A stretch of DNA of 64,000 nt, taken from contig PLXS01000041.1 in assembly GCA_003151515.1 (NCBI GenBank), positions 62,001 to 126,000 on the forward strand, given 5' to 3'. This DNA is from Opitutaceae bacterium (GTDB lineage Bacteria; Verrucomicrobiota; Verrucomicrobiia; Opitutales; Opitutaceae). Positions 26,538 to 34,256 of the stretch are shown here, piece after piece; position 1 is the stretch's first letter, and each line of letters opens with the position of its first letter. The notes below the pieces were generated by a model. The model did not search any database. It saw only the letters and a program-made list of their open reading frames with translations, and was not told the DNA's origin. The position numbers were made by a program, and so were the translations under genes.

Positions 26538-28253
26538 ATGGCGCTAGGCAAGGTACAGTCCCTGATCGTGGCGAAGCTGATCGCGATGGGCCGCCTTACG
26601 GCCGAGCAGCGCGACTCGATAGCCGCGCGCCCCCAGGACCTGAACGGGGACGCCCTGGACCGCCTGCTGCAGGAGGATTTCAAGGTGACCGCGTTCCAGT
26701 GCCTGGTGGCGAAGGGCCGGGCGCTCGGCCTCGCCCCCTTCAACGTCGCGCGCTACCGCATCTCGTCGCAGACCTTCGAGCGCATCCCGCAGGAGTTCTG
26801 CCAGGAGAACCTCGTCCTGCCGGTCGGCCAGGTGGGCGACCTGCTGCTCGTGGCCTTCGCGAACCCCTTCGAGGTCACGCTCCCGGCGAAGATCCAGGAG
26901 ATGACGGGCAAGCGTGTCGTGCGGCTGCTCGCCCGCGAGAAGGACATCAAGGAGAAGTTCAGCAGGGCCAACGACCGCTCGTCGGGCTTCGACGACGTCG
27001 TCCAGCAGATCGGCGCCGAATACGGCATGCCGGGCGAGGGCGACGCGATCAAGGATGCGGACGTCAACGAGGAGTCGGGCCCGATCATCCAGCTCGCCAA
27101 CCGCATCATCGAGGACGCCTACTTCGCGTCGGCGAGCGACATCCACGTGGAGCCCCAGGAGAAGGACGTGATCGTGCGCTACCGGGTGGACGGCATGTGC
27201 CAGGAGAAGCTTCGGCTGCCGGTGAAGGTGGGCCCGGCCCTCGTGGCCCGCCTGAAGATCATGTGCAACCTGGACATCTCGGAGCGCAGGCTGCCCCAGG
27301 ACGGCCGCATCGTCTTCAAGCAGTACACGAAGAAGAACCTCGACCTGGACCTGCGCGTGTCCACGGCTCCGCTCAACCACGGCGAGGGCGTGGTCATGCG
27401 TATCCTCGACAAGCAGAAGAGCACCCTTCCCCTTACCGCCCTCGGCTTCAGCGAGGAGAACCTTGCGAAGTACCGCGAGTGCATCCGCCAGCCCTACGGC
27501 ATGATCCTTCACTGCGGGCCCACGGGCTCCGGAAAGTCGATGACGCTCTATTCGGCGCTAAACGAGATCAACACGCCCGACATCGTCATCCGCACGGCCG
27601 AGGACCCGATCGAGTACACGCTCGCGGGCATCAACCAGATGCAGATGCACAGGCAGATAGGCCTCACCTTCGCCATGGCCCTGCGCTCCTTCCTGCGGCA
27701 GGACCCCGACATCATACTCGTGGGCGAGATCCGCGACGTCGAGACCGCGGAGATCGCGGTCGAGGCGGCGCTCACCGGCCACCTGCTGATCTCGACCCTG
27801 CACACCAACGACGCGCCCTCCACGATCGCCCGCCTGACGGACATGGACATCGAGCCGTTCATGATCTCCTCCTCGATCCTGTGCGTGTGCGCCCAACGCC
27901 TGATGCGGCGCGTGTGCAAGCAGTGCCGGATCCAGTACGAGCCCAAGGGGCGCGAGAAGGAGATCCTCGAGAAGGCGATCGGCTGGTCGGGCCCGATCTT
28001 CAAGCACAACACGAAGGGATGCCCGAAGTGCAACGGGAGCGGCTACCGGGGGCGCGTCGGCATCCACGAGCTGATGGTCACGAACGAGGAGCTGATCGAG
28101 GGCATAAACAAGAAGATGGAGACCGCGGAGCTCAAGAAGATCGCCATGAAGGGAGGCATGAAGACGCTCCACCAGGACAGCCTGCTTAAGGTCAAGGACG
28201 GCCTATCCACCATGGAGGAGGCCATTTCAACGGTACCTCCGGACCTAGGATGA
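26538..28253 (+). CDS. pilB: PilB/GspE-type assembly ATPase
   Basis: A 571-residue secretion ATPase powering pilin or pseudopilin assembly. It has an N-terminal T2SSE-N domain, then Walker A GPTGSGKS (327-334), the Asp box RTAEDPIEY, Walker B ILVGEIRD, the His box STLHTNDAP and a zinc tetracysteine module (CKQC and CPKC). Length and motif order match type IV pilus PilB. No other pilus genes lie in the window, and it is followed by a TPR lipoprotein through an ATGA overlap. Confidence 0.9.
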   Translation: MALGKVQSLIVAKLIAMGRLTAEQRDSIAARPQDLNGDALDRLLQEDFKVTAFQCLVAKGRALGLAPFNVARYRISSQTFERIPQEFCQENLVLPVGQVGDLLLVAFANPFEVTLPAKIQEMTGKRVVRLLAREKDIKEKFSRANDRSSGFDDVVQQIGAEYGMPGEGDAIKDADVNEESGPIIQLANRIIEDAYFASASDIHVEPQEKDVIVRYRVDGMCQEKLRLPVKVGPALVARLKIMCNLDISERRLPQDGRIVFKQYTKKNLDLDLRVSTAPLNHGEGVVMRILDKQKSTLPLTALGFSEENLAKYRECIRQPYGMILHCGPTGSGKSMTLYSALNEINTPDIVIRTAEDPIEYTLAGINQMQMHRQIGLTFAMALRSFLRQDPDIILVGEIRDVETAEIAVEAALTGHLLISTLHTNDAPSTIARLTDMDIEPFMISSSILCVCAQRLMRRVCKQCRIQYEPKGREKEILEKAIGWSGPIFKHNTKGCPKCNGSGYRGRVGIHELMVTNEELIEGINKKMETAELKKIAMKGGMKTLHQDSLLKVKDGLSTMEEAISTVPPDLG

Positions 28254-28747
28254 GCGCCCGCCTGGCCCTGCTGCTGGCGGCCGTGCTCGCGCTGTGCGCC
28301 TGCCGCCACAAGGAGATCACGAAGCTCGAGCGCGACGAGGCGGCCAACGCGGCGAGCGAGGCCGACTTCGCCGTCACCGTCAAGGAGTGGAGCAGGGCGG
28401 AGGGGCTGTTCGCGAGGGCCGCGGCGCTCTGCCCCGACACCGGCGACTACTGGCTAAACCTCGGCCTTGTGCGGATGCGCCTGGGCAACCGGGACGGCGC
28501 CCGAACCGCCTACAAGTCGGCCCTGGGGGCCTACAAGGACGCGGCGGATCTCGATCCGGCCAACTCCAAGGCCGTGATCCGCAGGATCTACGTGCTGGTC
28601 GTGCTCGGGCGCGCGGACGAGGCGCGCTCGGTGCTGGACAAGGCGCGCGCGAAGACCCCCGCTGACAGGCTGCTCAGGAGCTTCTCGGAGAACGACGGCC
28701 TCTCCAAGATGATCGCCGACCCGGGGCTCAAGAGCGTGTCGCCCTAG
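28250..28747 (+). CDS. TPR-containing lipoprotein
   Basis: A 165-residue protein with a lipoprotein signal ([12 protein letters not shown], with the Cys near residue 16-18) followed by about three tetratricopeptide-like helices ([16 protein letters not shown]..., [23 protein letters not shown] split across the repeat, [15 protein letters not shown]). PilF/PilW-type pilotins are TPR lipoproteins for type IV pilus secretin assembly, and its start overlaps the pilB stop, so such a role is possible but not proven. Confidence 0.7.
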   Translation: MSARLALLLAAVLALCACRHKEITKLERDEAANAASEADFAVTVKEWSRAEGLFARAAALCPDTGDYWLNLGLVRMRLGNRDGARTAYKSALGAYKDAADLDPANSKAVIRRIYVLVVLGRADEARSVLDKARAKTPADRLLRSFSENDGLSKMIADPGLKSVSP

Positions 28748-28756
28748 GGTCCGGCC

Positions 28757-29410
28757 GTGCACGGCTACTGGGCCCAGTTCCTGACGGTCGCCGTGGCGCA
28801 CCTGCTAGCGGTGGCGAGCCCGGGGCCCGACTTCGCGATGGTCGTGCGCCAGAGCCTCACCCACGGGCGGCGCGCGGCCGTCTGGACGAGCATTGGCATC
28901 GGCACCGCCATCCTGGTGCACGTGACCTACGCGCTTCTCGGGATCGGCATCCTTCTCAGGGCCTCGCACCTGTGGTTCTCAGTCATGAAGTACCTGTGCG
29001 CGGCCTACCTTGCGTGGATTGGCCTCAAGAGCGCCCTGACCCGCCCGAGGCAGGGGCTGGCCGGCGCACCGGCGGGCGCCGAGGCCGAGCTCGCGCGGCC
29101 GGCGCAGCCCGCGGCCCGCGTGGCCTGGACGACGGGCTTCCTCACGAACGTCTTCAACCCCAAGGCGACCCTGTTCTTCATCGCTCTCTTCGCCGCGGTC
29201 ATAGACCCCGCCACCCCGAAGCTCATCCAGGTCGGCTACGGACTGTGGATGTCGCTCACGACGATGGCCTGGTTCGTGATGGTGTCGGCCATATTCACGA
29301 GGGACGACGTCAGGCGCATGTTCCTCAAGGGCGGGCACTGGATCGACCGCGGCATGGGGGCCGTCTTAATCGCGATCGCGGTTGCCCTTGCCTTCGCCTC
29401 GGTGGGCTAG
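28757..29410 (+). CDS. LysE/RhtB-family amino-acid exporter
   Basis: A 217-residue, six-helix inner-membrane protein with the family signature HLLAVASPGPDFAMVVRQSL near the N-terminus and GFLTNVFNPKATLFFIALF in the middle. Family members export lysine, homoserine or threonine and related compounds; the substrate here is unknown. It begins with GTG 9 nt after the TPR gene. Its TAG stop consists of the TA target duplication plus the first base of the inserted element at 29410. Confidence 0.88.
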   Translation: MHGYWAQFLTVAVAHLLAVASPGPDFAMVVRQSLTHGRRAAVWTSIGIGTAILVHVTYALLGIGILLRASHLWFSVMKYLCAAYLAWIGLKSALTRPRQGLAGAPAGAEAELARPAQPAARVAWTTGFLTNVFNPKATLFFIALFAAVIDPATPKLIQVGYGLWMSLTTMAWFVMVSAIFTRDDVRRMFLKGGHWIDRGMGAVLIAIAVALAFASVG

Positions 29411-29475
29411 AGCATTTTAGATCTACGATCTAGATAGAACCGTATTGGGCATGGCGGAAGAAGCCCCGGCAGCGA
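29410..29475 (-). pseudogene. IS630-type transposase 3' remnant (left end)
   Basis: Reading the minus strand toward the left terminus gives RCRGFFRHAQYGSI followed by a stop, the typical extreme C-terminus of IS630 transposases. Only about 20 codons survive. The same stretch recurs as a degenerate direct repeat at about 30958-31010. Confidence 0.65.
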
Positions 29476-29561
29476 CCCGCGTCCGGCTCCGACCGATAAC
29501 CCCCTGTCACCCTAAGAGTTGAGGAGCGGAAGTGCTGGGCCGTGCGGCAGCGGTGTAGATC

Positions 29562-29579
29562 GGGTAACACCCCATAGGA
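29562..29579 (+). repeat. 18-bp motif, copy 1, upstream of csbD
   Basis: GGGTAACACCCCATAGGA lies 138 nt before the csbD ATG. It recurs with one mismatch at 30376-30393, upstream of the DUF3309 gene. It is not part of the IS630 remnants. It could be a shared promoter or operator for the cassette genes. Confidence 0.55.
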
Positions 29580-29716
29580 CCCCTTCGAGTTTTCGCTTAT
29601 GCTCTCTCTGCAACGAACAGCGAGGCAGTCTCCAACGGGGCCTTTTCTGACAGGCAACACAGACCCTGTGGCCTCTGCCCCGGCGACACGTAATACTTGA
29701 AAGGAAATCAAAAAGC

Positions 29717-29896
29717 ATGAAATCAAGCTCCAACGACAAAGTGGAAGGCACCGCCAAGGATATCGCGGGCAACGTCAAGGAGGCCGCCGGCAAGGCGACC
29801 GGAAACGATCAACTGAAATCCGCGGGCAAGGCGGAACAGGTCGAAGGTAAGACACAGAAGAAGATCGGAGAGATCAAGAAAGTGCTCGGCGCATGA
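29717..29896 (+). CDS. csbD: CsbD family stress protein
   Basis: A 59-residue, highly charged, Lys/Glu/Gly-rich protein with the family layout KVEGTAKDIAGNVKEAAGKATG and EQVEGKTQKKIGEIK. CsbD was described as a sigma-B-dependent general stress protein in Bacillus; its molecular role is unknown. A good GGAAA ribosome site precedes the ATG. The stop overlaps the start of the BON gene (ATGA), so the two are co-translated. It is carried inside the IS630-bounded insertion. Confidence 0.9.
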   Translation: MKSSSNDKVEGTAKDIAGNVKEAAGKATGNDQLKSAGKAEQVEGKTQKKIGEIKKVLGA

Positions 29897-30243
29897 ATCT
29901 GGCCCATTCCATGAAAACATCTCTCCAATTGGCAAAGTCTGCATCGTTTCTCGCATTGATCGGCGCCCTTGCGGTTGGTGGCCTTGCCACTGGCTGCGCG
30001 CCGAAAGCCACACCCGAAACCACCGGGCAATACGTGGACGATGCGGTCGTCACAACCAAGGTGAAGAGCGCCCTTCTGGGTGACGACGCGGTAAAATCAC
30101 TCGAGATCAAAGTCGAGACGCACCAGGGAATCGTTCAGCTCAGCGGCTTTGTGGATACTTCGATCCAGAAGTCCGCAGCAGGCAAAGATGCTTCGGGCGT
30201 TCCCAATGTGAAGGACGTCAAGAACGACCTCATCGTTAAGTAG
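29893..30243 (+). CDS. BON-domain lipoprotein
   Basis: A 116-residue protein with a lipoprotein signal ending in GLATGC and one BON domain (YVDDAVVTTKVKSALL, EIKVETHQGIVQLSGFVD, PNVKDVKNDLIV), as in OsmY-type proteins. BON domains are thought to bind phospholipid or act at the periplasmic face of membranes; several are osmotic-stress proteins. Translation may begin at 29893 or at the second Met (29911), which gives a cleaner signal peptide. It forms an operon with csbD. Confidence 0.88.
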   Translation: MNLAHSMKTSLQLAKSASFLALIGALAVGGLATGCAPKATPETTGQYVDDAVVTTKVKSALLGDDAVKSLEIKVETHQGIVQLSGFVDTSIQKSAAGKDASGVPNVKDVKNDLIVK

Positions 30244-30267
30244 CCCGCCGAACCGAGCCACGCGAGA

Positions 30268-30288
30268 CCCCGGGAGGACATCCCGGGG
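30268..30288 (+). terminator. GC-rich hairpin after the BON gene
   Basis: CCCCGGGA (30268-30275) and TCCCGGGG (30281-30288) form a perfect 8-bp stem with a 5-base loop, 25 nt past the BON stop. No T-run follows, so it may be a partial terminator or an mRNA 3'-end stabiliser. Confidence 0.5.
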
Positions 30289-30375
30289 AAGGCTTGGCCG
30301 ATGCCTTCTCTTGAGTGTTCCCTTGAATGTGCCGTCAGAGTATTCGGTTGGCCTCTCGAAGGCAGTTTTGACGGA

Positions 30376-30393
30376 GGGTAAGACCCCATAGGA
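30376..30393 (+). repeat. 18-bp motif, copy 2, upstream of DUF3309
   Basis: GGGTAAGACCCCATAGGA differs at one position from the copy at 29562-29579. It ends 30 nt before the ATG of the next cassette gene, a distance that fits a core promoter or an operator close to it. Confidence 0.55.
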
Positions 30394-30423
30394 GCGGCCA
30401 CGGCATCATGATATCGTGCGGCT

Positions 30424-30579
30424 ATGAATCTGATACTCCTCATAATTGTGCTTCTTCTCCTATTCGGCGGCGGCGGTTTCTACTTCGGAGGGCCCGCCAT
30501 CGGTGGAGGCGGTGTTGGCCTAATTCTACTGATATGCCTTGTCATCTTCTTGATGGGCGGCTTTCGCTCGAAAGAATGA
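30424..30579 (+). CDS. DUF3309-like small membrane protein
   Basis: A 51-residue, almost entirely hydrophobic protein: MNLILLIIVLLLLFGGGG, a Gly-rich turn (FYFGGPAIGGGGVG) and a second helix (LILLICLVIFLMGGF), ending in a basic tail. Layout and Gly pattern match the DUF3309 family of two-helix membrane peptides, often found with stress genes in Proteobacteria. Function is unknown. Confidence 0.8.
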   Translation: MNLILLIIVLLLLFGGGGFYFGGPAIGGGGVGLILLICLVIFLMGGFRSKE

Positions 30580-30749
30580 CCGGGTAGCGAACGGCTCGCC
30601 AACATGGGCGGCTGATCGCCCAGCCTTCGAGGCGCAACTCCATCCTGTCCTCGCGCAATTCGATGCTTAAGCCAGAGACACCGCAGTGATAGAGCAGTTG
30701 CTTGGTGAGAGAAATCCGTTCCTCAACCCGTCATTAAAAAGAACACGCG

Positions 30750-30950
30750 ATGCCAAAGCTGACTACAGCGACCAGAAGGAGAATTCCGACCGGCAAATTC
30801 GCTTTGCCCGGACGCAGGTATCCAGTCGAGGATGAGGCTCACGCCCGTAATGCCCTTTCCCGCGTTTCGCAGGACGGAACGCCCGCCGAAAAGGCGACCG
30901 TGCGCCGCAAGGTCCACCGGCTGTTCCCTGGCCTCAAGCACGGCAATTAG
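30750..30950 (+). CDS. DUF6582-like small basic protein
   Basis: A 66-residue basic protein (KLTTATRRRIPTGKFALPG, YPVEDEAHARNALSRVSQ) resembling the short DUF6582 type, also seen at the ends of phage-related proteins. It is the last cassette gene, 170 nt after DUF3309. The gap holds a GGGCG/CGCCC stem at 30606-30621. No function is known. Confidence 0.65.
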   Translation: MPKLTTATRRRIPTGKFALPGRRYPVEDEAHARNALSRVSQDGTPAEKATVRRKVHRLFPGLKHGN

Positions 30951-30959
30951 ATCATCGTC

Positions 30960-31245
30960 GCGTTAGATAGGCCCGCATTGGGCGCGGCGAAAGAAGCCCC
31001 GGCATTGATCGGGGTGGAACGGGCCGGGACCGGCTTCGACCGCGCGCATGGAGATCCTCGATGGCTCGGGCGGTGGTCAGACGCAGGTGGCCTTGAGTTT
31101 GGCGAAGGACTGCTCGATCGGATTGAGATCGGGGCTGTAGGCGGCCGGGGAACTCCCGCTCGCGCCCTTTGCCGCCATGAGTTTGGCGATCGCCGCAGTC
31201 TTGTGGATGCAGCGGTTATCGAGGATGACGGGGGCGCAACTCCTC
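30960..31245 (-). pseudogene. IS630-type transposase fragment (internal)
   Basis: Minus-strand translation gives APVILDNRCIHKTAAIAKLM and then AAYSPDLNPIEQSFAKLKAT, the catalytic-core motifs of IS630 transposases (the VILDN Asp and the PDLNPIE Glu). A premature TGA follows, and a shifted frame then gives DQCRGFFRRAQCGPI and stop. The 5' half of the gene is missing. Its end shares a degenerate direct repeat with the left terminus of the insertion. Confidence 0.75.
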
Positions 31246-31249
31246 ACTC

Positions 31250-31330
31250 AGTGGTCTCGTGGGCATATCTCCATCGAAACCCATTTCGCCACACCCAACC
31301 CTAACGTGCCTGTCTAAATCGAAAATGCTC
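31250..31330 (+). pseudogene. IS630-type 3' remnant and right terminal repeat
   Basis: Plus-strand translation shows HRNPFRHTQP and stop, matching the end of an IS630 transposase, then the terminal repeat ending AAAATGCTC at 31330. It faces right, opposite to the remnants at 29410 and 30960. This outward-facing pair defines the insertion boundaries. Confidence 0.6.
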
Positions 31331-32412
31331 TAGGCGTAGACGCCGCCGCCCAGCAGCCTGTCTCCGTCGTAGAGCGCCAGCACCTGCCCCGGCGCGAGCG
31401 CGCGCTGGGGGCAAGAAAAGCGCACGAGCGCCCCGCCCGCCCCGTCGGGCTCGAAGGCGAGCGCGACGCGCCGGTCGCGGTAGCGCACCCGCCCCTCGAG
31501 GCCGCGGGCGGCGGTCACCGGGTCCCCGGTCCAGCTGAGCGAGTGCACCCGCGCCTCGGCCTGGAAGAGGCCGGGGGCGTCGGCGTGGTCGAAGGCGACA
31601 AGAAGGGCGTTGTCGGCCGTCCTCTTGCCCACGACCACGTAGCGCTCGTGGTCGGCGTTGGAGGGGATCCCGATCCCCTTGCGCTGGCCTAGCGTGAAGT
31701 AGTGCAGGCCCCGGTGCCGCCCGAGCAGGGCCCCGTCGGCTGCCCGTACGATCGGGCCCGGCCACTCCGGGACGTAGGCCTTGAGGAAGTCGCCCATGCG
31801 CACCTCCCCGATGAAGCATATCCCCTGGCTGTCCTTCTTGTCGGCGGTCGCGAGGCCGGCCTCGCGCGCGATCCGCCTCAAGTCCGGCTTCTCCAGGTCG
31901 CCCACCGGGAATCGCGCGTCGCGCAGCTGCTCCTGCCCGAGCAGGGCCAGGAAGTAGGTCTGGTCCTTGTTGCGGTCCGCGGCCTCCCGGACCTCCACCG
32001 CGCCGCCGCCATCCGCGAGGCGCCGCGCATAGTGGCCCGTCGCCACCGCCGAGAAGCCGCTGGAGAGCGCCCACCGCCGGAAGGACCCGAACTTGATCTC
32101 GCGGTTGCACATGATGTCGGGGTTGGGCGTGAGTCCGCGGCCGTAGCCGTCCAGCAGGTACTGCACGACCTTCTCGCGGTAGTCCTGCATCAGGTTGACG
32201 ACCTGGAAGGGGATCCCGATCTGCCCGGCGACCCGGCGGGCGTCATCGATGTCCTCCATCCAGGGGCAGTGCCCGACGACCCCGTCCTCGTTGATCCAGT
32301 TCTTCATGTAAGCCCCGGAAACGTCGTGGCCCTGCCTCTTGAGGAGGAGGGCGGCGACGGAGCTGTCCACTCCGCCCGACATGGCGACGACGATGCGCTC
32401 ACGCTCTGGCAC
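31330..32412 (-). CDS. mnmA: tRNA-specific 2-thiouridylase MnmA
   Basis: A 360-residue PP-loop enzyme that thiolates U34 of Lys, Glu and Gln tRNAs. It has the ATP-binding [14 protein letters not shown], the first catalytic Cys in [13 protein letters not shown] and the second in [11 protein letters not shown], plus the C-terminal beta-barrel ending LGGGVYA. Its stop codon (31330-31332) includes the TA duplicated by the adjacent IS630-type insertion. Before that insertion it would have overlapped the LysE-type gene's stop in a shared CTAG. Confidence 0.95.
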   Translation of the reverse strand: MPERERIVVAMSGGVDSSVAALLLKRQGHDVSGAYMKNWINEDGVVGHCPWMEDIDDARRVAGQIGIPFQVVNLMQDYREKVVQYLLDGYGRGLTPNPDIMCNREIKFGSFRRWALSSGFSAVATGHYARRLADGGGAVEVREAADRNKDQTYFLALLGQEQLRDARFPVGDLEKPDLRRIAREAGLATADKKDSQGICFIGEVRMGDFLKAYVPEWPGPIVRAADGALLGRHRGLHYFTLGQRKGIGIPSNADHERYVVVGKRTADNALLVAFDHADAPGLFQAEARVHSLSWTGDPVTAARGLEGRVRYRDRRVALAFEPDGAGGALVRFSCPQRALAPGQVLALYDGDRLLGGGVYA

Positions 32413-32457
32413 GGCACGACAAACACGCTCCGGCGCCCGGCGCGTGTCAACCCAACG

Positions 32458-33315
32458 TCAGGCGGCGCTGGTCTTGCTGCCCGCGTTCTCGAGGTGGTCC
32501 GAGGGCTCGGGGGCGTCCAGGAGCCTGCCCAGGTCCTCCGCCGAGGCTTCCTCGGACTCCAGGGGGTATTCTCGGGAGAAGGTCGCGTACTCGATGAGCT
32601 CGTAGGAGCCGTCCCAGTGCTCGACGACGGCCGTGAGCGACTCGATCCAGTCGCCGGAGTTGAGGTAGTGGATGTCCCCGAGCATCTTGTCGGCGGGCGT
32701 GTGGATGTGGCCGCACATCACGCCGGAGCACCCCCGGTCGCGGGCGAGCTCCGCGATGTGCTCCTCGAAGTTCGAGACGTGGCTGACGGCCGACTTGACG
32801 CGCGCCTTGATGGCGCGGCTGAGCGACCAGTACTCGAGGCCGCGCCACGAGCGCCAGACGTTGTAGGCGCGGTTGATCCCGAGGAGCGCCTGGTAGCCCC
32901 AGTCGCCCAGGTGAGCGAGGAACACGAGGTTCTTCGTCACCGTGTCGAAGACGTCGCCGTGGAGCACCAGGTAGCGGCCCCTCGGCCCCTCGTGTATGTA
33001 CTCGTCGACAATCTGGAGGTTCTCGAACTCGAGCGGCAGGAACTTCGCCAGGATGTCGTCGTGGTTTCCCCGCAGGTAGACGATCTTCGTGTCGCGCTTC
33101 TCGAGCATCTTCAGCACGATGCGGATGAAATGGGTGTGGGACTTCGTCCACTGGCCGCTGCGCTTGAGCTGCCAGCCGTCGATGATGTCGCCGTTCAGGA
33201 TCAACTTCTCGCAGCGCACGTGGCGCAGGAAGTGGTTGACCTCGGAGACCTTTGAGTCGGCGGTGCCGAGGTGGATGTCGGACAGGATGACGGTTCGTAC
33301 CCTGAGCTTTTTCAC
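32458..33315 (-). CDS. PlcP-like calcineurin-fold phosphoesterase
   Basis: A 285-residue metallophosphoesterase with SDIHLG (Asp13, His15), NGDIIDGW (Asp43), RGNHDD (Asn84, His85), LHGDVFD and CGHIHTP, the two-metal ligand set. It resembles both UDP-2,3-diacylglucosamine hydrolases (LpxH family) and PlcP, the phospholipase C that releases diacylglycerol from phospholipids during phosphate-limitation lipid remodelling. The long middle region (WGYQALLGINRAYN..., YWSLSRAIKARVKSAV) favours PlcP. It is the last gene of an operon with a diacylglycerol-kinase-family protein and two glycosyltransferases, which also favours a lipid role. The ATG overlaps the kinase stop. Confidence 0.8.
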   Translation of the reverse strand: MKKLRVRTVILSDIHLGTADSKVSEVNHFLRHVRCEKLILNGDIIDGWQLKRSGQWTKSHTHFIRIVLKMLEKRDTKIVYLRGNHDDILAKFLPLEFENLQIVDEYIHEGPRGRYLVLHGDVFDTVTKNLVFLAHLGDWGYQALLGINRAYNVWRSWRGLEYWSLSRAIKARVKSAVSHVSNFEEHIAELARDRGCSGVMCGHIHTPADKMLGDIHYLNSGDWIESLTAVVEHWDGSYELIEYATFSREYPLESEEASAEDLGRLLDAPEPSDHLENAGSKTSAA

Positions 33316-34256
33316 GGCAGTTGGAGGGCGAAAGCGGAGGCGGGCCTGCTCCCGGGGTGAGCTAGGGCGGCGCAGTCGGCGGGGATGGCAAGGCGCAGGC
33401 TGCGGGGCCGAACGTCGACCTCGACGAGCGCGCCGGTCTCATGGGTCTCGCCGTCGGTGTGGATGAACCCCCGGGACGGGCGCTCGATCACGAAGCGCGC
33501 CCCGCCGATGCGCCGCACCCTGCGGCTGGCGTCTATCGACCCCAGGAAGAGCCTCGCGCCCAGGACGCACGCCCCGAGTATCCCGACCGGGCGCACGGCG
33601 ACCAGGTCGAGGACGCCGTCGTCGACGCGGGCGTGCGGCGCTATCCTCGCGTTGTTGCCGTACTGGTCGGAGTTGGCGACGGCGATCAGGAGCGCGTCGA
33701 TCGTCTCGCTCTGCCCGCCCGACGTCACGAGGAAGCGCTCGTTCCTGCGGCCGAAAAACGCGGCGAGCGCCGTTCTCGCGTAGGCGGGCAGGCCCCGGCG
33801 GGTGAGCCGGTTGAACCTGCGGCCCACGTCGGCGTCCAGGCCCATGCCCATCGCGTTCACGAACAGGAACGCGTTGGCGACCCCCGTGTCTATCTCAGCG
33901 ACCCGCCCGGTGCCGCCCGCGGCGAGCTCGAGGGCGTCGGCGAGCCGCCTGGGGATGCGAAGGTGCAGAGCCAGGCCGTTTCCGGATCCGCACGGCACGA
34001 GGGCCATCGCCGCGGGCGTGTGGACAAGGGCCTGGGCGACCTCGTTGACGGTGCCGTCGCCGCCGACGGCGACCACCCGCTGGCAGCCCTCAGCGACGGC
34101 GTCCCTCGCTATCTCGGTCGCGTGGCCGGGGCCCTCGGTGCACACGATGTCGGCGTCGAGCGCCCTGGCGGCGATGAAGCTGCGCAGCGAGGGCAGGATC
34201 GACGCGTTCTTCAGCGGGCGGCCCGAGCGGGGGTTGAAGATGAAGCGCAGTTTCAT
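33312..34256 (-). CDS. Diacylglycerol kinase-family lipid kinase
   Basis: A 314-residue DagK/YegS-type protein. It begins FIFNPRSG and has the nucleotide-binding AVGGDGTVNEVAQAL, VPCGSGNGLALHL and a C-terminal beta domain with GETHETGALVEVDVRPRSL split over the usual positions. Members phosphorylate diacylglycerol or related lipids. The frame is open further upstream, but start 34256 gives the family N-terminus and an ATGA overlap with the preceding glycosyltransferase. In this operon it could return diacylglycerol to phosphatidate. Confidence 0.88.
   Translation of the reverse strand: MKLRFIFNPRSGRPLKNASILPSLRSFIAARALDADIVCTEGPGHATEIARDAVAEGCQRVVAVGGDGTVNEVAQALVHTPAAMALVPCGSGNGLALHLRIPRRLADALELAAGGTGRVAEIDTGVANAFLFVNAMGMGLDADVGRRFNRLTRRGLPAYARTALAAFFGRRNERFLVTSGGQSETIDALLIAVANSDQYGNNARIAPHARVDDGVLDLVAVRPVGILGACVLGARLFLGSIDASRRVRRIGGARFVIERPSRGFIHTDGETHETGALVEVDVRPRSLRLAIPADCAALAHPGSRPASAFALQLP

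Larger units (their letters stand above)
29410..31330. mobile_element. 1.9-kb insertion bounded by outward-facing IS630-type ends, carrying four small genes
   Basis: The left end reads GAGCATTTTAGATCTA from 29410, and the reverse complement of the right end reads GAGCATTTTCGATTTA, 14 of 16 identical. TA dinucleotides flank both ends (29408-29409 and 31331-31332) within a reconstructed CTAG. IS630-family elements are known to insert at TA, preferring CTAG, and duplicate the TA. Each end carries the decayed 3' end of an IS630 transposase gene, facing outward, and a further fragment lies at 30960-31245. Between them are csbD, a BON lipoprotein, a DUF3309 and a DUF6582 gene, all of visibly lower GC than the neighbours. 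No intact transposase is present, so it is immobile unless helped in trans. Confidence 0.75.

Noticed and set aside
30978-31304. 108-codon plus-strand ORF at the right end of the insertion
   Set aside because: It is a chance frame across IS630 remnants; only its last ~12 codons match a transposase C-terminus.
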